A DNA stretch of 13,473 nt from positions 1 to 13,473 of the forward strand of contig DAOTZS010000129.1 in assembly GCA_034434335.1 (NCBI GenBank), written 5' to 3'. The translations under genes and the position numbers were made by a program. The stretch's first letter is position 1, and the number at the start of each line of letters is the position of its first letter. This document shows positions 1-7,639 of this stretch, piece by piece. Source of the DNA: DAOTZS01 sp034434335 (lineage in GTDB: Bacteria > Chloroflexota > Anaerolineae > CG2-30-64-16). Under the pieces are notes generated by a model. That model was given only the letters and a program-made list of their open reading frames with translations, did no database searches and was not told where the DNA came from.

Positions 1-123
1 CCTGTGACCCCGGAGTATCCCATAACTTTGCTTCAAGAACATCCCGATGCTCTGATCACTGCCACCATTGCCACCGCCTCACACCCCATCAGCGAGCATC
101 CCGAATGGGATCTGGGGGTGTAA
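1..123 (+). CDS. 3' fragment of an unidentified gene
   Basis: Frame 1 of the plus strand is open from the window edge to a TAA at 121-123, giving the last 40 residues of a protein that begins outside the window. The tail reads protein-like (it ends SEHPEWDLGV) and none of the three minus-strand frames stays open here. It would converge on the solute-binding protein gene, with the hairpin-rich element lying between the two 3' ends. I do not recognise the family, and 40 residues are too few to assign a function. It could be a chance open frame. Confidence 0.4.
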   Translation, partial: PVTPEYPITLLQEHPDALITATIATASHPISEHPEWDLGV

Positions 124-175
124 TGCTCTAATAACAGGAGTTACGCACTTCAGGGTGTACCACCCCATCCCCCTG

Positions 176-202
176 CCCCTTCCCCGCCTTGCGGGGAAGG
201 GG
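176..202. repeat. Hairpin 1: perfect 12-bp stem, 3-base loop
   Basis: CCCCTTCCCCGC at 176-187 pairs exactly with GCGGGGAAGGGG at 191-202 around the loop CTT. It is the first of three hairpins in the element at 137-338. There is no T-run on either side, so it is a poor intrinsic terminator by itself. Confidence 0.8.
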
Positions 203-214
203 GATCGGGATTAA

Positions 215-249
215 GGGTATTCTGGGCGGCTCCGCCGCCCAGAATACCC
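215..249. repeat. Hairpin 2: perfect 16-bp stem, 3-base loop
   Basis: GGGTATTCTGGGCGGC at 215-230 pairs exactly with the arm at 234-249 around the loop TCC. It is the most stable structure in the left intergenic region. It lies between the convergent ends of the plus-strand fragment and the solute-binding protein gene and could act as a bidirectional transcription or decay barrier, although no T-tract adjoins it. Confidence 0.85.
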
Positions 250-262
250 CTTTCAAAGGATT

Positions 263-288
263 CCCCCGCCCCCGATTGGAGGCGGGGG
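263..288. repeat. Hairpin 3: 8-bp stem, 10-base loop
   Basis: CCCCCGCC at 263-270 pairs with GGCGGGGG at 281-288. A G-rich run, GGGGGTGGGGG, follows at 292-302 and is roughly complementary to the C-rich run at 161-173, so the three hairpins may fold inside one larger stem. Confidence 0.65.
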
Positions 289-349
289 CCAGGGGGTGGG
301 GGTACCGCGTAGTACAACTGCGTAACCGCTGTAACTCCCTCGCGCAGGC

Positions 350-2130
350 TCAGTGCGGCTTGCGCCACTCATCTACATCGTTGCGTATGTACATCTGGAA
401 GCGGGAGATGTCCAGGTAGCGGAAGACCACGTTGCCATCCTTGTCAGGGTGCATCCCTGTGAGATAGGGCCACCAGATCTGGAAGATCACCTGGTGGGTC
501 AGGAACACAGCACCGACGTCCTCCACCAGGATGCGCTTCGCCTCCTGGTACATCTGCATGCGCTTCTCCTGGTCAACCTCGTGGCCCGCGGCCGTGACCA
601 GCTCGTCAAACCTGTCGTTCTTCCAGGCGTGCCGTGGCGATCCCTTCTCGCTGGTACTGCGCCACAGGGCGGTGAGCATGTTGGCCGGGTCGAGATAATC
701 GTACTCGTAGGGGCCTTTGTAGACCATCATAGAGTGTTCGGCACGCTTCTGGCCCCAGACAGCGTTCTCAAGCAGTTGCAGGTTGACCTTGATCCCCAAG
801 TTGGTTTCCCACTGGTCCTTGACGAACTCCAGTTCGGGATCGCGGCCATTGGAGAACATCTCGATCTCAAGCTGCTTACCAGTGCTGTCCTTGCCATTGG
901 GATAGCCCGCCTCGGCCAGCAGCTCTCTTGCCTTCTCCACGTTATAGTCCTGAATAGACTTGAGGTCCGGGTTGTAGGCTGGGAAGCCGGGTGGCAACAT
1001 CGAGTAAGCCGGAACCCGGGTGCCGTTCATGACCTGGGTGCAGAGGGTCACGCGGTCTATGGCATGAGAGAGAGCCTGGCGCAACTTGAGGTTGTTCAGT
1101 GGCGGGTTCATGGTGTCGAGCGCCAGGTAGGCAGTCTGGAAGTTGTTGAAGAAGTGCAACAGAGGGTTCAGCTTGGGGTCAGCCCGGATGAAGGCCACTT
1201 CCGCCGGCTGCAAGATGGCCACCAGGTCAGTCTCACGGTTGAGCCAGGCATTGAACCAAACAGTGTCGGCCGTGCCGATCAACTGGACCACTCTTTGAAT
1301 GCCGGGTTTGTGCGGCCCGTTGTAGTAGGGGTTGGGCTCCCACTCCATCCGCTTGTTGTGCTCCCACTTGACCAGCTTGAACGGCCCGCATGAGACGAAC
1401 CCTTCTGCGGTATCGGCCCAATGCTCAGAGTCCTTCTCGGCTTTATGCTTGGGCGCCGGCGTGGTCGCCTGATATGCCAGAAGTGCCGGGAGGTGGGGCA
1501 CAGGCCCCTCGCCGTAAAAGCGGACGGTGCGCTCATCGAGGGCTACCACCCCAACTTCCTCAGGGCCGGCCTTCCCTTCCTTGTGAGCCTTCACGCCCTT
1601 GATGTCATAGTAGTACCACACCCAAGGGGTGTCCAGGTTGGGATCGGACAGGTGACGATAGGTGAACACGAAGTCGTCGGCTGTGATCGGTACACCGTCG
1701 CTCCAGCGGGCATCCTTGCGGATCACGAAGTCCCAGTACTCGGCGTTGGGGCCGGGGCTCCAAGACTCTGCCAGGGCAGGGACCAGGTTCTGGTTCTCGT
1801 CCCGGCGCAATAATGGTTCCGTGCCCCGGTTGAGCACTGGTGCGGCCTGATAGATGTCGCGCGGCACGTCAAGATGGCGCGGCTCGCTACTTCCTTCGTA
1901 ATACACCTGGCTTTTCCAGCGGCGCCGCATCAGCCGGCAACACGCGGCCATGGGCGGTGACAATTGGTGGCGGCGGCGTAGGGGTGACTACCTTCTCTCA
2001 CAACGGTCTCCTTGACCGTCTCCTTGATCGGCTGGGGAGCCGGCGCGACACAAGCCGCGGCAACCCCTCCTGCCCCGGCCAGAGCAGCCAGGCGCAGGAA
2101 TTCACGGCGAGACAATGCTCTTGTGCTCAT
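350..2130 (-). pseudogene. ABC transporter substrate-binding protein (peptide/sugar family 5), two frameshifts
   Basis: The ATG at 2130 follows a strong RBS and encodes a leader with a twin-arginine motif (SRREFLR, residues 7-13) and a lipobox ending AAAC at Cys27, so the product would be a Tat-exported lipoprotein. The leader frame (A) runs through KETVKETVV to about 1999. A second frame (B) then reads EKVVTPTPPPPIVTAHGRVL, a typical proline-rich linker, until about 1911. A third frame (C) carries the whole mature domain from QVYYEGSS to the TGA at 350, including EPLLRRDENQNLVPALAESW, typical of the SBP_bac_5 family. Skipping one base at each junction would give 592 residues, a normal family length, so only the linker is damaged. 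No permease or ATPase gene lies in the window. It could be a real pseudogene or two sequencing/assembly indels. Ligand unknown; peptides, oligosaccharides or sugar acids are possible for this family. Confidence 0.85.
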
Positions 2131-2135
2131 GAGAT

Positions 2136-2142
2136 CCTCCTT
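2136..2142 (-). promoter_or_regulatory. Ribosome binding site of the solute-binding protein gene
   Basis: AAGGAGG lies five bases upstream of the ATG at 2130. It fixes the start at the Tat/lipoprotein leader and shows that the mature-domain frame, which could otherwise only begin with an unsupported TTG at 1963, is not an independent gene. Confidence 0.75.
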
Positions 2143-2505
2143 GTTGCATAACATGTCCCACATGCTGATCTGGCCCTGATCATTTAGCGGGCCTTCAGAA
2201 AAAGCTCAGTGGCCCTTCCGCCGCCTATTCCGCCCCAGGCTATGCTTTATTTCGGAGATATCACCCCCTTCCATGCAGGTCTTCCTGACCTCGGTTGTGC
2301 CCCCAACCCTGGCGGGTTGTCTGGACATATTACCGCCACATCGCGATCCCAAGGTCAGTTTCAGCCAGGAGGAACAGGATGCAAGATCCCTATGGCCGAC
2401 ACAGCCGGCAATAGAGAAGGCAACTCCAAAACCGCAGGCAATCGAGGGATGCAGAAATGCACACAGGTGGATTCCAGGTCGTCCCTCTACACGAGTAAGC
2501 AACCA

Positions 2506-2521
2506 TGGATAATGATATCCA
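2506..2521. promoter_or_regulatory. Candidate operator overlapping the -10 element
   Basis: TGGATATCATTATCCA on the minus strand is a perfect inverted repeat (TGGATA, 4-base spacer, TATCCA) centred on the -10 box. Related half sites (ATCCATA twice in tandem, then CCATGG) occur upstream of the -35 at about 2548-2566. The layout suits repression by a dimeric regulator of the LacI or GntR kind, which is common for sugar-uptake genes. No regulator gene is in the window, so the binding protein is unknown. Confidence 0.45.
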
Positions 2522-2539
2522 GGCTCGAAGATTTGTCAA
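2512..2539 (-). promoter_or_regulatory. Sigma70-like promoter for the solute-binding protein gene
   Basis: On the minus strand a perfect TTGACA (2539-2534) is followed after 16 bases by TATCAT (2517-2512), a 5/6 match to TATAAT. It points at the solute-binding protein gene and is the best promoter match I found in the window. It suggests that this gene is transcribed separately from the AOR-to-URO-D run. Confidence 0.6.
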
Positions 2540-2629
2540 AGAAGCCATGGTATGGATTATGGATATCTGGACCTCAGCACTTTCGGTCCATGTCCACCGC
2601 GTCGGACCACAAGTGCCCGCACCGCCACC

Positions 2630-3781
2630 TCATACCAGCTCATGCACCAGCTCGCCGACCAGCCTGACTCGCTCAATATCGCCATCGGGTGGGATCTCAT
2701 CCGAGATGCCCAGCACCAGGCGAGGGTAGAAGAGGTCCACGACCCGGCGCACACAGGCGACCAGCTCCTCTACAGGGTAAGAGGGCAGGAACAATAGCGC
2801 CGGGATACCATCCAATAGCACCAGGTCCCCCATCGCCGCCTTGATCTCCTCCAGGGTCACATCTTCCTGGGGTACCGGCGTGGCGGCCTCAATGCCGTCC
2901 CACGGGCAGGCTCGCAGGTAGGGCAGTAAAGGCCGCAACGCGCCATCCATATGGATATGCACAAATTTACCCGCCGCGTGCAACTGCTCGACCCGCCTGC
3001 GATAGTAGGGCACCAAATGCTCCAGCCAGATCTTCGGTGGATCCATGAAGGCGTCTATGTTCTCACCGAGGTTCAGGACCTGTACAGGGCAGCGACAAAG
3101 CACCTCATACAGCTTATCATCGGCGGCTGTGGCCACCTCCACGTAGTGGCGGACCACTTCCGGGTAGTCCTTCAAGGCGTAGATGGCCGGGATAAACCCC
3201 ATCTCGCAGATGAACAGGTTCTGGATCGGGGAGCGCCGAAAGAAGAACTGGGGTGGCCCATACCGCCCATACTCCGCAACATCGCGCTCGAACTCCTCCT
3301 GATCCCAATACCACTCCTTATCTTGCAGCATGAACTCCAACACCGTGAAGTCTTCGGGGCCCTTGACCCGGTACTCGGTGTTATGGTTGGAAAGAAGCCA
3401 CTCATCGTAGTGCGTAACCTCGGTCAGTGTTCCAACGGGTGTATGCCATGTGCGCCTGAGCCGTCTCTCATCCTCCCATTCCTCGGTGACCCTGACCTGC
3501 CGATAACGCTACTCCAGACGGCCGGCCTTGTAATAGCGCACCGACGCATAGCAGTAGTCGTATACATCGAAGAGGGAAGCATCGGCCAGATGGGGCGGAA
3601 GGGTGCCGCGCTTCTTGTTGACCGCGTACCAGAACTCCAGCCTGGGTTGCCAGAGGACACCACCAGGATCTTGACCCCGAAAGATGGCCATGAACATCTC
3701 GGTATAGTTCGGCTGTTTATTAGCCCCTTTGGGAGAGCCAGCCGGCTGGAGGTCCTGGGAAAGCTGTGAAGGCTCAGGCAT
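2630..3781 (-). pseudogene. URO-D-family protein, interrupted by an in-frame TAG
   Basis: The frame from the ATG at 3781 to the TGA at 2630 would encode 383 residues but is cut at codon 91 by a TAG (3509-3511). The same frame continues past it with protein-like sequence (RYRQVRVTEEWEDE, then HTPVGTLTE) into the main domain, so no frameshift is needed. The protein resembles the uroporphyrinogen decarboxylase/methyltransferase superfamily (PF01208). It has HMDG at residues 277-280 where cobamide methyltransferases such as MtaA have HxCG, and LGISDEIPPDGD near the end where those enzymes usually carry another zinc-binding Cys. True UroD residues for tetrapyrrole decarboxylation are not apparent, so haem synthesis is unlikely. 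Its start overlaps the previous URO-D gene by 8 bases, implying translational coupling. A CAG-to-TAG change would explain the stop; a sequence error is also possible. Confidence 0.8.
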
Positions 3782-4886
3782 GGCTAAGCTCCTGCACCAC
3801 AGGATGAACCCGGCCCGCTGGCCAGCGTTCCAGCTTCTTCAGCATATCCAGCGCAGCCTCACGGGATGGGACGTTGCTCACTGTAAGGAAGACACCGTGG
3901 GGGTCCAGGGTCTGGATAATGAGATCTATTTCCGCGTAGTCGCACAAGACCTGCACTGCTTTCCCCGCGGCCTGGACCTTGCGATAGACCGGGATCCAGC
4001 GTCCAAAGCCTTCATTGCCTGCCCCTGGCACCCATTGAACGGCATCCAATTCGGGGATCGCCAGCAGCGAGTCCAGATGACGCAGCGCGCCTGGGCCGTC
4101 CAGATGGTACAATGAACGGTCGAGGAAGCGGCATTCATTGATGATGCCGGGCAGGAAGACTTCGTCGAACATGCGCTTACTGATCATGCCTGAAAAGTCG
4201 TTGGACGGAAGATAGAACTTGCCGTCGCATACCAGCGGTGTCCAGGTCGACAGCGGCAGCCCGGCAGCGCGCAGCTTGTCGTAGAACATGTCGTACACCC
4301 GGAAGTAGTCGGCCTCGATACGGGACAACAGCGCCTTGACTTCTTCCACATGCTGGACCAGGTCTAGCGCAAGGTTCTGCGGATCGCGCAGCGCGGCCAC
4401 ACAATCCCCACCGGGATGCCAGTCGGTCATCCCAGTGATGAACTTGCCCTTTCCTATCTCCAGCATAGCATCCGTCATCTCGTGCAACTTCTTCAGGTAG
4501 AAGTTGTCCCAGTCAAACTGGATCTCGTCCACGCGGCTCCAGTCGTGCAGGATGGGTGAACTCCAACTTGTGCCATAGTCGCCGAAGATGAGAGGGCACC
4601 CGTAGAATGCGCTGAAGAGGTCAGGCCCCAGGTTGGGAAAGGCAACCGGCATCGAATCTCCCAGGAATTCCTGGTTAGAAAGGGTAGCCAGGGCCAGCTC
4701 AGCCTGATATTCCGCGTCCAACCACCGATCTCGCGGGGTGGCATGATGCGAGACCGGCAGCGGAACCCGCTCTTCTGGCGGCTTCTCCAGGGTGAACTGG
4801 ACCACCGGGCGATCTATCAATTCGCACTCCCAGAAGGCGTCAATGCGCTGCTTGGATTTTTCGTAGTCTGGCTTGAACTCGAACAT
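3774..4886 (-). CDS. URO-D-family protein
   Basis: An intact 370-residue protein of the uroporphyrinogen decarboxylase/cobamide methyltransferase superfamily. The best marker is HLDGPGALRHLDSLLAIPEL from residue 261, followed by VQWVPGAG (283-290), a pattern I associate with URO-D-like proteins of unknown function. The HxCG zinc-ligand motif of MtaA/MtbA-type methyltransferases is here HxDG (His261, Asp263), and the N-terminal signature of true UroD is missing. The TIM-barrel fold is therefore likely, but the substrate is unknown. An AAGAGG ribosome binding site precedes the ATG by five bases. The gene starts 10 bases after the transketolase stop codon and overlaps the second URO-D gene by 8 bases (ATGCCTGA). 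A partner role with that neighbour is plausible. No corrinoid protein gene is in the window, which weakens a methyltransferase reading. Confidence 0.8.
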   Translation of the reverse strand: MFEFKPDYEKSKQRIDAFWECELIDRPVVQFTLEKPPEERVPLPVSHHATPRDRWLDAEYQAELALATLSNQEFLGDSMPVAFPNLGPDLFSAFYGCPLIFGDYGTSWSSPILHDWSRVDEIQFDWDNFYLKKLHEMTDAMLEIGKGKFITGMTDWHPGGDCVAALRDPQNLALDLVQHVEEVKALLSRIEADYFRVYDMFYDKLRAAGLPLSTWTPLVCDGKFYLPSNDFSGMISKRMFDEVFLPGIINECRFLDRSLYHLDGPGALRHLDSLLAIPELDAVQWVPGAGNEGFGRWIPVYRKVQAAGKAVQVLCDYAEIDLIIQTLDPHGVFLTVSNVPSREAALDMLKKLERWPAGRVHPVVQELSHA

Positions 4887-4896
4887 GCTTACCTCT

Positions 4897-5859
4897 TCAT
4901 GGTTGATTCACTTCGCGGCCAGCCAATCTCTGGCGCACGCTGCTGGAGATGCCATCTGGCTGCAGGCCGTGTTTCTCCAACAGCTCATCGGCCAGGCCCG
5001 ACTCACCGAAGCGATCCCGCACCCCCAGCCGAAGCAGCGGTGGTGCGCCCTGTCGGCTCGAGAGACATTCGGCCACTGCGCTGCCAAGCCCGCCGATGAT
5101 GCTGTGCTCCTCAACCGTGACGGCCAGCGCCACATCGGCCGCAGCCTGCCACACAGCCGCTTCATCAAGCGGTTTGACGGTCGAGACATTGACGACCCGG
5201 GCCGCGATGTGGTCGCGCGCCAGGATCTCGGCTGCCTCGAGAGCCTTCCACACCATGTGTCCTGTGGCGAAGAGAACCACTTCCGCGCCGGCCTCCTCCC
5301 GCACAGTGGCCGCCTTGCCCACCTGGAACCGGTAGCTGGCATCCAGCACGCGCGGTACCGGGTAGCGGCCCAGGCGCATGTACACTGGACCAGGCCAGTC
5401 GGCAATGGCAAAGGTGGCCTGCCGCGTCTCGAGATCGTCGGCGGGGGAGATGACTGCCATGTTCGGCAAGACACGCATCAGGGCGAGGTCCTCCAGCGAC
5501 TGATGGCTGGCCCCATCCGGGCCCTGGGTCAGCCCCGCGCTGGAGCCGATCAGCTTGACACCCAGCCCCGGATAAGCAATCTGCGTGCGGATCGGCACGT
5601 AGCAGAGGCCGGTGATGAACACGGCAAAGCTGTTGCAGTAAGGGATCAGGCCGGTGGCAGCCATGCCGGCCGCCGTGCTGACCATATCTGCTTCGGAGAT
5701 GCCTATGTCAATGAAGCGATCGGGGAAGGCATCGCGGAACAGCACCGTCCGGGTGGATTTGTAGAGATCGGCATCCAGAACCACGATCTCGGGCCGCTGC
5801 CGGCCCAGCTCCAACAACGCCTCACCATAGGCAAAGCGCGTCTCTATTCGCTCGGCCAT
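4897..5859 (-). CDS. Transketolase, C-terminal subunit
   Basis: A 320-residue protein matching the pyrimidine-binding and C-terminal domains of transketolase/DXS-type enzymes. The ThDP-activating glutamate is Glu56 in DIGISEADM (residues 51-59). The segment GLTQGPDGASHQSLEDLALM (109-128) is the conserved active-site region with His119. The C-terminal domain from about residue 190 carries VVLFATGHM and VTVEEHSIIGGLGSAVAE. The start lies one base after the TGA of the N-terminal subunit, with GGAGG upstream inside that gene, so the two halves are almost certainly made together and form one enzyme. The enzyme should move a two-carbon ketol group between ketose and aldose. Stand-alone split transketolases often belong to dedicated catabolic routes (known examples include apulose-phosphate and sulfofructose transketolases), and this setting suggests the same, but the substrate cannot be read from the sequence. 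Confidence 0.92.
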   Translation of the reverse strand: MAERIETRFAYGEALLELGRQRPEIVVLDADLYKSTRTVLFRDAFPDRFIDIGISEADMVSTAAGMAATGLIPYCNSFAVFITGLCYVPIRTQIAYPGLGVKLIGSSAGLTQGPDGASHQSLEDLALMRVLPNMAVISPADDLETRQATFAIADWPGPVYMRLGRYPVPRVLDASYRFQVGKAATVREEAGAEVVLFATGHMVWKALEAAEILARDHIAARVVNVSTVKPLDEAAVWQAAADVALAVTVEEHSIIGGLGSAVAECLSSRQGAPPLLRLGVRDRFGESGLADELLEKHGLQPDGISSSVRQRLAGREVNQP

Positions 5860-5860
5860 C

Positions 5861-6712
5861 TCACCCGCCCTCCTCCAGCTCGGCCCGACGAGCAGCCAGT
5901 TCGGCCAGGGCGGCCCGATACTGCTCTTCCGTCATGATCCCGTTGTGGAAGTTCGGGTTGCCCTCCAGAAACGACACCCCTTTGCCCTTGACCGTATTGG
6001 CGATGATGACCGAGGGCTGCTCACGCGGCGAGGTGGCCCAATCGAGCGCCTGGCAAATGGCCGCTATATCGTGACCATCTACCTCCCGCACTGCCCAGCC
6101 GAAGCTGGCCCAGCGCTCTGGCAGCGGGTCCATCAGCTTACTGCGATCTGTCTCATCCATGGCCTTCAGGCGATTGCGATCTACGATAGCGGTCAGGGTG
6201 CCGAGGCGGTGTCGGCTGGCCGTCATCGCTGCTTCCCACACCTGGCCTTCTTGCAGCTCACCGTCTCCAAGCAAGCAGTAGACCCGAAACGGCTGGCCCA
6301 GGATGCGGCCGGCCAATGCCATCCCATTAGCGTAGGAGAGCCCCTCGCCCAAAGCGCCCGTGCACCCCTCCAGGCCAGGGGTAAGATGCATGGCCGGATG
6401 CCCTTGCAGGCGGCTCCCCAGGCATTTGAGGGTGGGCAGCTCATCCAGAGCCAAGACCCCCAACATGGCCAGGGCAGCGTACTGGGCCGGGACGGCATGG
6501 CCCTTGCTCAGGAGGAAGCGGTCACGGGCCGGCCAGCGAGGGTTGGCCGGGTCATAGCGCATTTTGTAGAAGTACAGCGCGGTAACCACGTCCGCGGCCG
6601 ACAAAGATCCACCGAAGTGGTGGGCCTTGCCGGGCCCCATCATGCGCACGATGTGCCAGCGCATCTCGGCTGCCAGGCGCTCCAGGCGCCGATAAAGCTG
6701 TGTATCGCTCAT
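5861..6712 (-). CDS. Transketolase, N-terminal (ThDP-binding) subunit
   Basis: A 283-residue protein equivalent to the first domain of transketolase. The ThDP/metal motif starts with GDGELQEG (residues 149-156) and ends at the Asn of VDRNRLKAM (Asn180). Other conserved pieces are LSKGHAVPAQYA (His72), GHPAMHLTPG and GALGEGLSYANGMA. I chose the ATG at 6712 because GAGG lies six bases upstream; the in-frame TTG at 6724 would add four residues and would place that GAGG inside the gene. The coding sequence ends one base before the C-terminal subunit starts. A 70-base gap separates it from the SDR gene. It binds the diphosphate of ThDP and needs the partner subunit for activity. Confidence 0.92.
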   Translation of the reverse strand: MSDTQLYRRLERLAAEMRWHIVRMMGPGKAHHFGGSLSAADVVTALYFYKMRYDPANPRWPARDRFLLSKGHAVPAQYAALAMLGVLALDELPTLKCLGSRLQGHPAMHLTPGLEGCTGALGEGLSYANGMALAGRILGQPFRVYCLLGDGELQEGQVWEAAMTASRHRLGTLTAIVDRNRLKAMDETDRSKLMDPLPERWASFGWAVREVDGHDIAAICQALDWATSPREQPSVIIANTVKGKGVSFLEGNPNFHNGIMTEEQYRAALAELAARRAELEEGG

Positions 6713-6782
6713 GGGATGCCTCAACAGTCAAACTTCGCACACCAGAGGGGACAAAGCGGCAGTCACAAGCGCAGGGATGGCG

Positions 6783-7559
6783 CTATACCGCGGTCCAGCC
6801 GCCGTCCACCAACAGCGTGTGGCCGGTAACCATGTCAGAGGCAGGGCTGGCCAGATAGATCACCGCCCCCACAATGTCCTCGGGTTCGGCGATACGGCCC
6901 AGCGGGATACGCCGCAGCACCTCGGCCCGCACACTCTCATCCTCCAGGAGTTTCGCCACCAGAGGTGTGTTGACAAAGGTGGGCGCGACCGCGTTGACGT
7001 TGATCCGGTGTGGCGCCCATTCCAGAGCCAGGGCGCGGGTGAGGTTGATCACACCGGCCTTAGCCGCACAGTATGCCGCGCGCGAGTAGTAAGCCACCAC
7101 GCCGATCTGTGAAGCGATGTTGATGATCTTGCCCCCTTGCCCGCGCTCGATCATATGTCGGCCCACCGCCTGGGCGCAGAAGAAGACCCCCTTGAGATCT
7201 GTGTCCACCACCTGATCCCAATCCTCCTCGGTGAGCTCCACCGCCGGCTTGCGGATATTCATGCCGGCGTTGTTAACCAGGATGTCAATCCGGCCCCACT
7301 CCCGGAGGATATGCCCTACCGTGTCCCGGATGAAAGGCACCTGGGTCACATCGAGCGGCAACACCATAGCTCGCCGGCCGGCAGCGGTGACCCCGGCTGC
7401 CGTCTCCCTGGCATAGTCCTCCTTGCCAGGCAGCTCGGTGATCACCACATCCGCGCCAGCCTGGGCCAGGCCGATGGCGAAAGCCCGGCCCATGCCGCTG
7501 CCTGCACCGGTCACGACAGCAATCCGGCCGTCAAGGCGAAAGGTTGGAAGGTCCGCCAT
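6783..7559 (-). CDS. SDR-family oxidoreductase (gluconate 5-dehydrogenase-like)
   Basis: A 258-residue classical short-chain dehydrogenase, a normal length for the family. It has the nucleotide-binding TGAGSGMG (residues 17-24), NNAG (96-99), the catalytic Ser150 in INIAS, Tyr163 and Lys167 in YCAAK, and the C-terminal VDGGWTAV. The acidic Glu42 after the second beta strand suggests NAD rather than NADP. The tetrad Asn usually found in an NLxG motif appears as Asp121 in DLKGVFF. The overall style is that of gluconate 5-dehydrogenase, 2-deoxygluconate dehydrogenase and related sugar or polyol enzymes, but SDR substrates cannot be assigned from sequence alone. Upstream of the transketolase pair it could supply the ketose substrate. 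The stop codon is TAG (6783-6785), which shows that TAG terminates translation in this genome. Confidence 0.9.
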   Translation of the reverse strand: MADLPTFRLDGRIAVVTGAGSGMGRAFAIGLAQAGADVVITELPGKEDYARETAAGVTAAGRRAMVLPLDVTQVPFIRDTVGHILREWGRIDILVNNAGMNIRKPAVELTEEDWDQVVDTDLKGVFFCAQAVGRHMIERGQGGKIINIASQIGVVAYYSRAAYCAAKAGVINLTRALALEWAPHRINVNAVAPTFVNTPLVAKLLEDESVRAEVLRRIPLGRIAEPEDIVGAVIYLASPASDMVTGHTLLVDGGWTAV

Positions 7560-7639
7560 TACACCATCCCATGACGCGGCCGCTAAGCCGCAACCAAGAA
7601 GAACCGATCACATCACAATGTGACCACAACCTGTCCCCA

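Larger units (their letters stand above)
137..338. mobile_element. MITE-like hairpin-rich repeat element
   Basis: A non-coding stretch of about 200 bases is built from three consecutive hairpins between imperfect terminal inverted repeats. The left end begins GGAGTTACGCAC. The right end, read as reverse complement, begins GGAGTTACAGCGGTTACGCA, so both ends share GGAGTTAC followed by a TACGCA-like word, and both then run to a GTACC-like word (left about 157-161, right 301-305). There is no transposase in it. The layout fits a miniature inverted-repeat element or a REP-like intergenic repeat. I could not define a clear target-site duplication, so the exact ends are uncertain. Confidence 0.5.
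2131..2629 (-). other. Intergenic region with promoter and 5' leader of the solute-binding protein gene
   Basis: This 499-base gap between the second URO-D gene and the solute-binding protein gene holds no convincing gene. The short open frames on both strands lack good start context and protein-like composition. It contains a sigma70-like promoter (2512-2539), an overlapping inverted repeat (2506-2521), nearby ATCCATA repeats around 2553-2566 and small hairpins close to the RBS, such as CATGT-GGG-ACATG at about 2152-2164. No good intrinsic terminator follows the URO-D stop codon. The leader would be about 375 bases long. Confidence 0.6.

Noticed and set aside
353..1393. Long plus-strand open frame of 346 codons
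   Set aside because: It lies fully antisense to the solute-binding protein, whose frame has clear family motifs; high GC leaves the opposite strand open by chance.
350..1963. Stand-alone solute-binding protein starting at TTG 1963
   Set aside because: This start would lack a signal peptide and ribosome binding site; its first residues are out-of-frame linker, and the real leader lies just upstream in another frame.
2206..2667. Small genes in the gap upstream of the solute-binding protein gene (98 codons minus, 152 codons plus)
   Set aside because: They have no ribosome binding site, no protein-like pattern, and overlap the likely promoter, operator or URO-D gene end.
3509..3511. Pyrrolysine encoded by the TAG in the URO-D gene
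   Set aside because: TAG is the normal stop of the SDR and Fe-ADH genes here, URO-D proteins are not known pyrrolysine carriers, and no pyl gene is in the window.
4873..5937. Plus-strand open frame of 354 codons
   Set aside because: It is antisense to the transketolase C-terminal subunit and spans its junctions with the neighbouring genes; no recognisable domain.
5945..6829. Plus-strand open frame of 294 codons
   Set aside because: It is antisense to the transketolase N-terminal subunit; its composition is that of a shadow frame.
7604..7625. CRP/FNR-like site at TCACA-A-TGTGA
   Set aside because: The arms are separated by one base, not the six of CRP or the four of FNR sites, and it lies between co-oriented operon genes.
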